The notes beneath the pieces are model-generated. The model made no database searches. It saw nothing but the letters and a program-made list of their open reading frames with translations, and was not told the origin of the DNA. From Cypionkella sp. (lineage in GTDB: Bacteria > Pseudomonadota > Alphaproteobacteria > Rhodobacterales > Rhodobacteraceae): DNA of 64,000 bases. The DNA lies in contig NZ_JAQGKQ010000050.1 of NCBI RefSeq assembly GCF_028290025.1, forward strand, positions 1 through 64,000, read 5' to 3'. How positions within the stretch are numbered: the stretch's first letter is position 1; the number at the start of each line of letters is the position of its first letter. The position numbers were made by a program, and so were the translations under genes. Shown here one piece after another: positions 19,334 to 29,324 of the stretch.

Positions 19334-20385
19334 TCCGCGCTGATAACCTTGCCTTAACGGGTAGTTTGCTGGATGCACCGGGCGCGTTCGCAGCGCATGT
19401 CGGGCAGATTTACAGCTCGTTTGACGTGGTCGATTTGCCGGACGGCGGGGTACGGGTCAGTTTCACCAGCGGTTCGATCAGCTTTGCGCCGGGTGAGCAG
19501 GCGATGGTTATTGCGGTGACCGCGGTATCCGCGACCGACCTATTTGTGCTGCGTGAGGCGGTGGCTGGGCTCGTCGATGGCTTCGATGCGACGTTGGCGG
19601 CACGGCTGATCTGGGATCGTCCACTGGCGAAGCTACAGGTGCCGCCGAACTTCCGGCAGGGGCGTGTGGTGGCAATCTCGCATCCCGGCGTGGGGTATGT
19701 GCGGCTGCGCATTGCGGCGGATCATCTGGGGGCGTTCGCTGTCAGCGGACTGCATCTGCGGCTGCTGCTGCCGCCCGAAGGTCGCGCGGTGGTTTGGCCG
19801 TCAGTGTCGGAGGCGGGCCGCACGGTTTGGCCCACAGGTGCGGATAAGCTGCACGATCCGGTCTACACTATCCGCGCGATTGATCCGGCGGCGGGCTGGC
19901 TTGAGGTCGATATTTTCCTGCACGGCAAGGGTCGCACCTGCCGTTGGGCGGAAAATGTGCAGCGCGGAGCGGTGGTTGGGCTGATCGGGCCGGGTGGCGG
20001 TTATCTGCCCATGGCGCGGCATCTGGTGCTGGCTGGCGATGAGACGGCATTGCCCGCGATTGCACGGATACTAGAGACTGCTGCCCCGGATACGCTTGGC
20101 GATGCGATAATCTTGGTCCCGAATGCGGCGGCGATGCAGCCGTTGATCGCTCCGCCCGAAGTGCAGGTGATCTGGCTGTTCCGCACGGCGGGCGATACGT
20201 TGGAAAGTGGTCTGACGACGGTTGCTATGCCTCGAGCCGGATTGGCCGGGGGTCGTCAGTTGTGGATCGCTGGCGAGCGTTCGGAATGCCAACGCCTGCG
20301 CGGGCAGTTCAATGTTGCGAGCGGTTGGGCGAAATCTGACACCACAATCGCGGGCTATTGGACGGCGGGCGATGTTCAGGCTTGA
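19330..20385 (+). CDS. Siderophore-interacting protein with N-terminal DUF2218-like domain and FAD/NAD(P)-binding SIP domain
   Basis: Overlaps previous stop by ATGA; N-term LTGSLLDAPGAFAAHVGQIYSSFDV (DUF2218-like); C-term HLVLAGDETALPAIARILE SIP signature and WTAGD. Confidence 0.88.
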   Translation: MIRADNLALTGSLLDAPGAFAAHVGQIYSSFDVVDLPDGGVRVSFTSGSISFAPGEQAMVIAVTAVSATDLFVLREAVAGLVDGFDATLAARLIWDRPLAKLQVPPNFRQGRVVAISHPGVGYVRLRIAADHLGAFAVSGLHLRLLLPPEGRAVVWPSVSEAGRTVWPTGADKLHDPVYTIRAIDPAAGWLEVDIFLHGKGRTCRWAENVQRGAVVGLIGPGGGYLPMARHLVLAGDETALPAIARILETAAPDTLGDAIILVPNAAAMQPLIAPPEVQVIWLFRTAGDTLESGLTTVAMPRAGLAGGRQLWIAGERSECQRLRGQFNVASGWAKSDTTIAGYWTAGDVQA

Positions 20386-21139
20386 GGCCATCTCGCGGCT
20401 GCATGGTGCACGCAAAGTGTTGGCGCTGGATCGGCTGGAGCTGGGGGCTGAGGGGCTGACGGTGGTGCTGGGCCACAATGGCTCGGGCAAATCGACGCTG
20501 TTGGGGCTGCTCGCGCGCACAGATGTGCCGACAACGGGGCGGATCAGCTTGAATGACACGCCGCTGGCCGCAATCGGTCAACGCAAATTGGCGCAGCAAA
20601 TCGCCTATCTGCCGCAGCGCTTGCCTGCCGTGCCGGGGCTGACTTTGCGGGAGTTGGTGCGGCTTGGCCGCTACCCGTGGCGCGGCGCTTTGGGGCGGTG
20701 GCAGCCGACAGATCACGCGGCGGTTAAGGCGGCTTTGATCGCAACCTCCGGTGAGGCTCGCGCCGAAGCTTTGGTCGAAACCATGTCGGGCGGAGAGCGT
20801 CAGCGCGGCTATATCGCCATGCTGCTGGCGCAAGACGCGCCGATCTTGCTGCTCGACGAGCCGACCTCGGCGCTTGATCCCGGCCATGCTTACGAGGTGA
20901 TGCGGCTGCTGCGCAAGCTGGTCGATACCACGGGGCGCCGGGTGATCGTGGTGCTGCATGACGTCAACTTGGCCGCGCGTTTTGCCGACCGTGTGGTGGC
21001 GTTGCGCGAAGGTCAAATCGCGTTTGATGGCGCGCCCGTGGGCCTGCTTGACCCCGCGATTTTGTCAATGCTTTACGCGGTGCCGATGCAGGTAGTGCCC
21101 GGTCTGGCTGGCCAGTTGCCGCTGGCCGTTGTGTCCTAA
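20372..21139 (+). CDS. Iron-siderophore ABC transporter ATP-binding protein (FhuC/FecE-type)
   Basis: VVLGHNGSGKSTLLGLLAR, SGGERQRGYIAMLLAQ, LLLDEPTSALD. Confidence 0.95.
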   Translation: MFRLEAISRLHGARKVLALDRLELGAEGLTVVLGHNGSGKSTLLGLLARTDVPTTGRISLNDTPLAAIGQRKLAQQIAYLPQRLPAVPGLTLRELVRLGRYPWRGALGRWQPTDHAAVKAALIATSGEARAEALVETMSGGERQRGYIAMLLAQDAPILLLDEPTSALDPGHAYEVMRLLRKLVDTTGRRVIVVLHDVNLAARFADRVVALREGQIAFDGAPVGLLDPAILSMLYAVPMQVVPGLAGQLPLAVVS

Positions 21140-21148
21140 GGAAATCCG

Positions 21149-22063
21149 ATGCGCGCTTTGTTCGCCGCCTTTTGTCTGCTCGCGTTGCCCGCTTTCGCGG
21201 ACCCTGTAACCATCACCGACCGCCGTGGCGCGCAAACCTTCGCCACCCCACCGCAGAAGATCGCGGCGCTCGATTGGTCGGTGACCGAGGCGCTGCTTGA
21301 TCTTGGCATCACCCCCGCAGGCGTCGCCGAACCCGCGGCTTATGCCGATTGGGTGGTTGATCCAGCCCTGCCCGCTGGTGCCGTTGATCTCGGTCTGCGC
21401 GCCGAGCCGAACCTTGAGGCTTTGGCGGCGCTGCACCCCGATGTAATCGTGACCGCCGACATTGACCCCGCGCTGGTGCCGGTGCTGGAGCAGATCGCCC
21501 CGGTGGTGGTCTTTCAGGCATTCGACATCAACCAAGACAACCCGAGCGTGGCGAAAGAGATTTTTCTAAGCCTCGGCACCTTGACCGGAACGCGGGCTTT
21601 GGCGGAACAAAAGCTGGCTGCGCAAGAGGTTGAACTTGATGCGATTGCCAAGCGGTTGGCCGACCATTTCGGCACGCCGCTGCCCAAGGTGACGTCGGTG
21701 CGGCTGAACGATGCGACTTCGGCCTATGTCAATGGCGCGAACTCGATGCCGGAGTATGTTTTGCAACGTCTTGGGTTTGAAAACGAATTGCCACAGACGA
21801 AAACCCGCTGGGGCATTGCGCTGTTGAAGGCCGAAGATTTGGCGGCGGCGAAGACTGGCATCGTTCTGGCTATCGGGCCCGATATGGGTGGCACGGCTTT
21901 GCGGCAGACGCCGATCTGGGCGTTTTTGCCGTTCGTGAAGGCCAAACGCCTCGCCGATGTCCGCCCGGTCTGGAGCTATGGCGGTGCTTTGTCGATTGGG
22001 CGTCTTGCGCGCGGGTTTGAGGCGGCGTTGATGACGATACCGCCTGAGGCTCTCATCCGGTGA
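21149..22063 (+). CDS. Iron-siderophore ABC transporter substrate-binding protein (FhuD-type)
   Basis: Signal peptide; PQKIAALDWSVTEALLDLGITPAGVAEPAAYADWV...LEALAALHPDVIV. Confidence 0.93.
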   Translation: MRALFAAFCLLALPAFADPVTITDRRGAQTFATPPQKIAALDWSVTEALLDLGITPAGVAEPAAYADWVVDPALPAGAVDLGLRAEPNLEALAALHPDVIVTADIDPALVPVLEQIAPVVVFQAFDINQDNPSVAKEIFLSLGTLTGTRALAEQKLAAQEVELDAIAKRLADHFGTPLPKVTSVRLNDATSAYVNGANSMPEYVLQRLGFENELPQTKTRWGIALLKAEDLAAAKTGIVLAIGPDMGGTALRQTPIWAFLPFVKAKRLADVRPVWSYGGALSIGRLARGFEAALMTIPPEALIR

Positions 22064-24021
22064 GCAATCCGCTGAAATTAGCCGGCCTCGCACTGCTGGT
22101 GCTGGGGCATTGTGCGGCGCATGTGATGCTCGCGGTCGATCTGCCACTGGCCCGGATGGCGCAGCTTTTGACCGGGGCCGAGCCGCAAGACTTCGCTGAT
22201 GCGGTGTTCGTGCAGGGTGAACTGCCGCGCTTGGTTATGGCGGCGTTGGTCGGTGCGGCTTTGGGTCTTGCGGGTAGCCTGATGCAGCAGTTGACGCAGA
22301 ACGCGCTGGTGTCGCCGATGACGATGGGGGTGTCGTCGGGCGCTTGGCTGGCACTGGTTTTGGTGTCGATTATCGCGCCGGGTGGGGTGCATTCGGAATG
22401 GGTGGCGCTGGGTGGAGCTGCGGTGGCGGCGGGTCTGGTTCTGGCGGTGACGGGCGCGCGCGGGCTGGTGGGGATGCAGGCGCCGCTGGCCGGGATGGCG
22501 GTGAACCTGCTGTTTGGCTCGATGGCGGCCACCGCGGTGCTGCTCGCGAACCCCTATACCGAGCATCTGTTCCTGTGGGGCGCGGGCGATTTGACGCAAA
22601 CCAGTTGGGGGCCGGTGCTGTGGCTGCTGCCGCGATTGCTGCCCGGCATGGTGATCGCGGCGCTGTTGGTGCGACCGTTGAGCCTGCTGCGCTTGGGCGC
22701 GCAAGCGGCTGGCGGGCGTGGCATGGTTTTGTGGCCGGTGGCCGTGGCCGTGGCGTTGGCGGCGCTGCACTTGGCTGCGGTTTCGGTGACAGCGGTGGGG
22801 ATGATCGGCTTTATCGGGCTGGTTTCCCCCAATATGGCGCGGCTTTTGGGAGCGCGACGGGCGGGGTCGGAACTGCTGGCCTCGGCGATCTTGGGCGCGG
22901 TTTGTCTGATCGCGGCGGATGTGCTGGCGCTGGCTGTGTCGCAGTTTATGACCAGCATCGTGCCAACCGGAGCGACCGCCGCGCTGACCGGGGCGGTGGT
23001 GCTGATCTGGCTGCTGCGGCGCAAACTGGGGGCCGAAGATCACGCGGTGCATTCGCTGCCCGCTGGTGCCGCCCGGGTTAGTTTGAGGCGCGCGGTTTTG
23101 TTGGGGCTGGCATTTGCAATGCTGGTGTTCGCGGCTTTGGCTTTGGGTGTGACGCAAACCGGCTGGGTGCTGTCGTTCGATCCGATGATCCTGTCTTTGC
23201 GCTGGCCGCGCGTTCTGGCGGCGGCTTCGGCGGGGGCGAGCATGGCGCTGGCGGGCTGCATCCTACAACGCCTTATCCGTAACCCGTTGGCCAGCCCGGA
23301 TATTCTCGGCATGTCGGCGGGCGCTGTGGCTGCACTGGTCGGCGTGGCGCTGCTCACGGGAGGCTCGATCCATGCCGCGCGCCTGCCTGTGGCTTTGGCG
23401 GGTTGCGGTGGAGCCTTGGCGCTGCTGCTGTGGTTTGGGCGCAGGCACAGCCACGCCCCCGCCGCACTGGCGCTGATCGGGATTGCCTTGGGCGCGGGCC
23501 TTGATGCCGTGGTGCGGGTGTCGATGGCTGCGGGCACGTCGGAGACGTTTGCGATCCTCGGCTGGATGAGCGGATCGACCTATCGCATCGACGCCGCGCG
23601 GGCTTTGGGGTTGCTGGTTTGTCTGGGGCTAGGCATCCTGCTGGCGGCTATGGCGGTGCGCCCGCTGACCCTGCTTGGCGCGGGCGATGGCATTGCGACG
23701 GGGCGCGGTTTGGCTTTGGCCCCGGCGCGGCGGCTGTTGATGGTGCTGGCGGCGGCTCTGACGGCGGCGGTGACGGCGTTCATGGGGCCGGTCAGTTTTG
23801 TCGGCCTCGTCGGCCCACATCTCGCCGTGCTTTTAGGCGCAAGGCGGATGCAGGATCAGTTGATCGTAGCCCCGATTGCTGGGGCGGCGCTGATGGTGCT
23901 GTCCGATTGGCTGGGGCGGATTGTGCTGTATCCGAACCAACTGCCCGCCGGATCGGTGGCGGCAATCCTGGGCGGCAGTTATTTTCTGCTGCTATTGGCG
24001 CGCAGGCGCGTCGTAGTTTAG
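22060..24021 (+). CDS. fhuB: Fused double FecCD-family iron-siderophore permease (FhuB-type)
   Basis: 653 aa, two FecCD halves: ...GLAGSLMQQLTQNALVSPMTMGVSSGAW... and ...LAGCILQRLIRNPLASPDILGMSAGA... Confidence 0.92.
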   Translation: MSNPLKLAGLALLVLGHCAAHVMLAVDLPLARMAQLLTGAEPQDFADAVFVQGELPRLVMAALVGAALGLAGSLMQQLTQNALVSPMTMGVSSGAWLALVLVSIIAPGGVHSEWVALGGAAVAAGLVLAVTGARGLVGMQAPLAGMAVNLLFGSMAATAVLLANPYTEHLFLWGAGDLTQTSWGPVLWLLPRLLPGMVIAALLVRPLSLLRLGAQAAGGRGMVLWPVAVAVALAALHLAAVSVTAVGMIGFIGLVSPNMARLLGARRAGSELLASAILGAVCLIAADVLALAVSQFMTSIVPTGATAALTGAVVLIWLLRRKLGAEDHAVHSLPAGAARVSLRRAVLLGLAFAMLVFAALALGVTQTGWVLSFDPMILSLRWPRVLAAASAGASMALAGCILQRLIRNPLASPDILGMSAGAVAALVGVALLTGGSIHAARLPVALAGCGGALALLLWFGRRHSHAPAALALIGIALGAGLDAVVRVSMAAGTSETFAILGWMSGSTYRIDAARALGLLVCLGLGILLAAMAVRPLTLLGAGDGIATGRGLALAPARRLLMVLAAALTAAVTAFMGPVSFVGLVGPHLAVLLGARRMQDQLIVAPIAGAALMVLSDWLGRIVLYPNQLPAGSVAAILGGSYFLLLLARRRVVV

Positions 24022-24029
24022 CACAACGC

Positions 24030-24060
24030 AAAAGGCCGAGCGTGATGCCCGGCCTTTGTT
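24030..24060. terminator. Bidirectional terminator between fhuB and cysNC
   Basis: AAAGGCCG...CGGCCTTTGTTTTC stem with A/T flanks, convergent genes. Confidence 0.75.
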
Positions 24061-24075
24061 TTCATTTCCCAAAGA

Positions 24076-26001
24076 TCAACGCGCGAGGATAGCTTCTACA
24101 ATCCGGCTTGCAGCTTCTTCGGCGGTCAGGTCGCTGGTATTCACCACAATCTCGGCATCTTCCGGCGCTTCATACGGGCTGTCGATGCCGGTGAAGTTCT
24201 TCAACTGACCCGAGCGGGCTTTCTTGTATAGCCCCTTCACATCGCGGCTTTCGGCGACGGCCAAAGGCGTATCAACATACACTTCCATGAACTCGCCCGC
24301 AGCCATCAGATCGCGCACCATGCGACGCTCGGACCGGAACGGCGAGATAAACGCCGTCAGCACGATCAGCCCCGCATCGGTCATCAGCTTGGCCACTTCG
24401 CCCACACGGCGGATGTTTTCCACCCGGTCAGCATCGGTAAAGCCAAGGTCGCGGTTCAAACCGTGACGCACGTTATCGCCGTCGAGCAGGAAGGTGTGCT
24501 TGCCTAGGCCATGCAGTTTCTTCTCAACCAAGTTAGCGATGGTCGATTTGCCCGAGCCCGAAAGTCCGGTGAACCAGACCACGGCGGGCTTCTGGGTTTT
24601 CAGCGCCGCATGGGCGTCACGGTCTACATCGACGGCCTGCCAATGGATATTCTGGCTACGGCGCAGGGCGAAATGGATCATCCCGGCGGCGACGGTGGCG
24701 TTGGTCATCCGGTCGATCAGAATGAAACCGCCCAAGTCGGGGTTGGTCGCATAAGCCTCAAACGGGATCGCGCGGTCAATCGACAGGTTGCACACACCAA
24801 TCGCGTTTAGGCCCAAGGTGCGCGACGCGAGATGCTCCAATGTGTTGATATTGACTTCATATTTCGGCTCGGTCACCGTCGCCGTCACGGTCTGGGTGCC
24901 GATCTTCAGCAAATAAGGCCGACCGGGCAGCATTTCATGCTCGTCCATCCAGACCAAAGTTGCCTCAAACTGATCGGCAACCTCACAAGGCTCGTCCGCC
25001 TTCACGATCACATCACCGCGCGAGCAATCGACCTCATCGGCGAACGTCAGCGTCACCGATTGGCCGGCAATCGCCTGATCCAACTCGCCATCAAAGGTGA
25101 CGATGGATTTGACCGTGGTGGTCTTGCCCGAGGGCAGGACCCGGATCGCATCGCCGGGCTTGACCACACCTGCACCGATCTGCCCAGCAAAGCCGCGGAA
25201 ATCGAGGTTCGGGCGGTTGACCCATTGCACCGGCATACGGAACGGCACGTTCAGCATCCGCGCGTCATTGACGGGCGCTGTTTCCAGATGCTCCATCAAA
25301 GTCTGGCCCGTATACCACGGCATTTGCGTGGAGCGGGTGATCATGTTTTCACCCTTCAACCCCGAGATTGGGATTGGCAGGAAGTTCACCATGCCGATTT
25401 GCTTGGCGAAATGCGTGTATTCTTTGACGATCTCGTCGAAACGATCCTGCGAATAGCCGACAAGATCCATCTTGTTGACCGCCAGCACGACGTTCTTGAT
25501 GCCCAACAACTGCACCAGATAGCTATGCCGCCGGGTCTGCGTCAGCACACCTTGGCGGGCGTCAATCAAGATCACCGCGAGGTCGGCGGTCGAAGCGCCT
25601 GTCACCATGTTGCGGGTATATTGCTCATGTCCGGGGGTATCGGCGACGATGAACTTGCGCTTGTCGGTGGCAAAGAAACGGTAGGCGACGTCGATGGTGA
25701 TGCCTTGCTCACGCTCGGCGGCCAGACCATCGACCAGCAAAGCAAAGTCAATCTCTTGGCCTTGAGTGCCGGAGGCTTTGCTGTCGCGCTCCAGCGTCGC
25801 AAGCTGATCCTCAAAGATCATCTTGCTGTCATACAGCAGCCGCCCGATCAGCGTCGATTTGCCGTCATCGACCGAGCCGCAGGTGATAAAGCGCAGCATG
25901 GTCTTGTGTTGGTGTTTCACCAGATAGGCGTCAATGTCGTCGGCGATCAGTTGGTCGGTGACGTAGATAGGGTCCATCAGGGCATTCGTATCAGCGGTCA
26001 T
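24076..26001 (-). CDS. cysNC: Bifunctional sulfate adenylyltransferase subunit 1 / adenylylsulfate kinase
   Basis: GTPase domain [20 protein letters not shown] plus C-terminal APS kinase [21 protein letters not shown]. Confidence 0.97.
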   Translation of the reverse strand: MTADTNALMDPIYVTDQLIADDIDAYLVKHQHKTMLRFITCGSVDDGKSTLIGRLLYDSKMIFEDQLATLERDSKASGTQGQEIDFALLVDGLAAEREQGITIDVAYRFFATDKRKFIVADTPGHEQYTRNMVTGASTADLAVILIDARQGVLTQTRRHSYLVQLLGIKNVVLAVNKMDLVGYSQDRFDEIVKEYTHFAKQIGMVNFLPIPISGLKGENMITRSTQMPWYTGQTLMEHLETAPVNDARMLNVPFRMPVQWVNRPNLDFRGFAGQIGAGVVKPGDAIRVLPSGKTTTVKSIVTFDGELDQAIAGQSVTLTFADEVDCSRGDVIVKADEPCEVADQFEATLVWMDEHEMLPGRPYLLKIGTQTVTATVTEPKYEVNINTLEHLASRTLGLNAIGVCNLSIDRAIPFEAYATNPDLGGFILIDRMTNATVAAGMIHFALRRSQNIHWQAVDVDRDAHAALKTQKPAVVWFTGLSGSGKSTIANLVEKKLHGLGKHTFLLDGDNVRHGLNRDLGFTDADRVENIRRVGEVAKLMTDAGLIVLTAFISPFRSERRMVRDLMAAGEFMEVYVDTPLAVAESRDVKGLYKKARSGQLKNFTGIDSPYEAPEDAEIVVNTSDLTAEEAASRIVEAILAR

Positions 26002-26937
26002 TTAGAAATACCCCTCTTGTTTCTTCTTCTCCATCGAGGCGGATTGATCATGGTCAATCGCACGCCCCTGACGTTCTGACGTGGTGGTCAGCAGCATTTC
26101 TTGAATGACTTCCGGCAAAGTCCGCGCCTCGGACTCCACGGCACCCGTTAGCGGGTAGCACCCCAAAGTCCGGAAACGCACCGACTTCATCTCCGGCACT
26201 TCGCCGGGGTTCAGGCGGAAGCGATCATCATCCACCATGATCAGCATACCGTTGCGCTCCACCACCGGGCGCGGGGCAGAGAAATACAGCGGCACGATTT
26301 CGATGCCCTCCAGATGGATGTATTGCCAGATATCCAGCTCGGTCCAGTTTGAGATCGGGAAGGTGCGGATGCTTTCGCCCTTGGATTTGCGGGTGTTATA
26401 CAACTTCCACAACTCGGGCCGCTGGTTCTTCGGATCCCAACGATGGTTGGCCGAGCGGAACGAGAACACGCGTTCTTTCGCGCGGGATTTCTCCTCATCG
26501 CGACGCGCACCACCGAAAGCCACGTCGAAATTATACTTGGTCAGCGCCTGCTTCAGCCCTTCGGTCTTCCACATATCGGTGTGCAAAGACCCATGATCGA
26601 ACGGGTTGATGCCTTTTTCCATCGCCTCGGGGTTGTGATAAACGATCAACTCCATCCCGGCGTCTTTGGCGGCTTTCTCGCGCAGCTTATACATCTCGCG
26701 GAATTTCCACGTCGTATCGACATGCAGCAGCGGGAACGGCGGCGGCGCCGGATAGAACGCCTTCTTCGCCAGATGCAGCATAGTCGCCGAGTCTTTGCCG
26801 ACCGAATACAGCATCACCGGGTTCTCGGCGTTGGCGACCACTTCGCGCATGATGTGGATGCTTTCGGCCTCAAGCCGCTGCAAATGCGTCAGCGTGCTGG
26901 CGCTCAGGCCGTTCGCGGCGGGCGGGCTGGTGGTCAT
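26002..26937 (-). CDS. cysD: Sulfate adenylyltransferase subunit 2
   Basis: [42 protein letters not shown]. Confidence 0.97.
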   Translation of the reverse strand: MTTSPPAANGLSASTLTHLQRLEAESIHIMREVVANAENPVMLYSVGKDSATMLHLAKKAFYPAPPPFPLLHVDTTWKFREMYKLREKAAKDAGMELIVYHNPEAMEKGINPFDHGSLHTDMWKTEGLKQALTKYNFDVAFGGARRDEEKSRAKERVFSFRSANHRWDPKNQRPELWKLYNTRKSKGESIRTFPISNWTELDIWQYIHLEGIEIVPLYFSAPRPVVERNGMLIMVDDDRFRLNPGEVPEMKSVRFRTLGCYPLTGAVESEARTLPEVIQEMLLTTTSERQGRAIDHDQSASMEKKKQEGYF

Positions 26938-27242
26938 TATCGGCTTCCTTCAAGATGGGCTGGTGCTATCTGGCAAGTTTCAGCGGTCCGCGCTAGCAGG
27001 GGGAGCGTCAAACGGCCAAGATTTTCAGGAATGTCGGCCCGGTTTGCGAGGGGTCGGGCTCGTGCCGGTGCAAAGCCCCGCATCCGGGACTGATTTGGTT
27101 CCAGCAAAACCGCTAAAGCTGGAATTGTCTTCTTTTCTTGGCCGCCGCGCTCAAAGGCGCGCGGATGCGATCTTTGGGGCCAAACTGGCTTACTGATCTG
27201 CCGTTCACTAAATATCATTACTCTCGCCGGGCTGGTCGCAAA

Positions 27243-27272
27243 TGCACAAAGACCCCGCCAACGTGGCGGGTT
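27243..27272 (-). terminator. Putative intrinsic terminator of dienelactone hydrolase gene
   Basis: Minus strand CCCGCCA-CGT-TGGCGGG followed by GTCTTT. Confidence 0.55.
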
Positions 27273-27365
27273 CTGCTGCGGGTATCTACAGACCCGTGCA
27301 AGCCGTCAAGATATCTTTGGCTGGGCCACGAAACTTGGCGTTTGAGTGTGGCGCGTTGCTGTGGA

Positions 27366-28037
27366 CTACGCCGCCAGATGCTTCGCGAAATGTGCGGATG
27401 TGCGTTCCTGCGCCAATTTCGCGGACGCGGCATCATAAGAGCCGCGCGCGTCGCAGTTAAAGCCGTGGTCGGCGTCGTAGATGTACACCGGCACGTCGGG
27501 GCGCGAGCTTGCGAATTCGCGGACCTTTTCGACCGGGATATGGCCATCCTTCGCACCGAAATGCAGGATCGTTGGGCAGTTCGGCAGCAAATCGGTGAGC
27601 CCCAGCACGCCGCCGCCGTAATAGCCAACCGCTGCCGAAAGCCCCGGCAACTCTGCCGCTGCCGACCACGCCAAAGTGCCGCCCCAGCAGAACCCGACGA
27701 CGCCGACCTTGCCCGCCTCGGCTGCGAACTTCACCGCAGCGGCAATATCCAGCAAAGCGGGACCGCTGGAAACCTTGCCAATCATCGCATAGGCGCGCGG
27801 CATATCCTCCGGCTGATAGCCAGATTCAAACCCCGGCTCGGCCCGGTCAAACAGCGCGGGCGCTATGGCGAGATAACCCTCTGCCGCATAGCGATCAGCC
27901 ACGCTGCGGATATGGGCGTTCACCCCAAAAATCTCTTGAATAACCACAATGCCACCCCGCGGCGCACCCACCGGGCGGGCCACATAAGCGTCACAGGTAA
28001 AGCCATCAGAGGCCGTCAGTCGCACGTTCTCAGTCAT
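27366..28037 (-). CDS. Dienelactone hydrolase family protein
   Basis: GIVVIQEIFGVNAHIRSVADRYAAEGYLAIAPALFDR...VGVVGFCWGGTLAW. Confidence 0.95.
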   Translation of the reverse strand: MTENVRLTASDGFTCDAYVARPVGAPRGGIVVIQEIFGVNAHIRSVADRYAAEGYLAIAPALFDRAEPGFESGYQPEDMPRAYAMIGKVSSGPALLDIAAAVKFAAEAGKVGVVGFCWGGTLAWSAAAELPGLSAAVGYYGGGVLGLTDLLPNCPTILHFGAKDGHIPVEKVREFASSRPDVPVYIYDADHGFNCDARGSYDAASAKLAQERTSAHFAKHLAA

Positions 28038-28038
28038 G

Positions 28039-29082
28039 TCACACCCGTCCGTAAAGTCGCCGCGCCTCTCGGAACGACATAAGTTTTTGCAGCTTTTCGT
28101 CCCACAAATGCAGCTTCACCGACTTGAAGCTTTCCCAGATCGTCAGCCTTTGCGCTTCTGCCAGATGGTTGTTTTCCTTCAGCACCTCGGGCAGGCGGTA
28201 GAACGGGATGCGGCTATAAAGGTGATGCACGTGGTGGATGCCGATATTGGCGGTGAACCAGCGCAAGGGTTGCGGCAGCACGTAATGCGACGAACCCTCA
28301 AGCGCTGCCTCATGCAATTGCCAATCTTCGGTTTTTGCCCAATGCGTTTCCTCAAACTGGTGTTGCACATAGAACAGCCAGACCCCAATCGTCGCCGCAA
28401 TCACCGAGGTTGGCAGGTAGATCAGCAGCACCGGCATGAAGCCGCCCAGCCAGATCATTAGGCCCAGAGCGATCGCGATCACCGCGTTGGTGCCCATCGC
28501 GCTAGTCCAATATTTCCAGCCTTTGTTCATCAAACCGAACGGCAGACGGTTTTGCAGGATGAACAGATAGCTTGGCCCAAGCACGAACAACACCAATGGG
28601 TTGCGATACATCCGATACAGAAAACGCCCCATCGAGCTGCGAGCGCGATATTCTTCAACCGTGAGCGTGAGCACGTCACCGATGCCGCGTTGGTCAAGGT
28701 TGCCGTGGTGCGAATGGTGGATCGAATGCGTGCGCTTCCACACGTCATAAGGCGTCAGCGTCAGCACGCCAAGGCAGCGTCCCAGCCAATCTTGCGCCGT
28801 GCGATTGGTGAAATATGAGGCATGACCACAATCATGCTGGATCACGAAAATCCGCACCAGAAACACGCCATTTAGCAACGCGATGCCAAAAGCCAACCAA
28901 TAGCTGATCTCTAGCGAGGCCCAAGCGAGCCCCCACAACATCACAAACGGCACCAGAGTTGCCGCCAGTTCAAAGATCGAACGAAACGTCGAAGGCTCGC
29001 GATATTTCGCCAGCACTTGCACCCATTCCTTAGCGGATCGTTGCGCAACCGCGGGCGGCACGTCGAATTTGGAACCTGTCAT
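28039..29082 (-). CDS. Fatty acid desaturase
   Basis: His boxes HDCGHASYF, HSIHHSHHGN, HHVHHLYSRIPFYRL. Confidence 0.94.
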   Translation of the reverse strand: MTGSKFDVPPAVAQRSAKEWVQVLAKYREPSTFRSIFELAATLVPFVMLWGLAWASLEISYWLAFGIALLNGVFLVRIFVIQHDCGHASYFTNRTAQDWLGRCLGVLTLTPYDVWKRTHSIHHSHHGNLDQRGIGDVLTLTVEEYRARSSMGRFLYRMYRNPLVLFVLGPSYLFILQNRLPFGLMNKGWKYWTSAMGTNAVIAIALGLMIWLGGFMPVLLIYLPTSVIAATIGVWLFYVQHQFEETHWAKTEDWQLHEAALEGSSHYVLPQPLRWFTANIGIHHVHHLYSRIPFYRLPEVLKENNHLAEAQRLTIWESFKSVKLHLWDEKLQKLMSFREARRLYGRV

Positions 29083-29324
29083 CAAAAGCGCCTTATGCTC
29101 ACCCGGTCTGCCACCGGAGGGCCGCAGCGCCTGAAAGCGCCTTGTGTTGATTGGGTCGAGCGATGATGCCAAACCAAGATTTATCGGACCTTAACAGATA
29201 ACCTGACACTTTCTTAGCGATTATCGCACCATGCCGCGCGGCATCGGTGTTGGGAAGTGTAAATTTGCTGTGAAGTTCCATTGTGTGGACACAATGCAGA
29301 CTATGCCCCAAAACTGCGACGATT

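Noticed and set aside
22078-23157. 359-aa minus-strand ORF antisense to fhuB
   Set aside because: Low-complexity Arg/His/Gln-rich translation typical of the antisense of a high-GC membrane-protein gene
24832-26079. 415-aa plus-strand ORF opposite cysNC
   Set aside because: Antisense shadow of a strongly conserved gene
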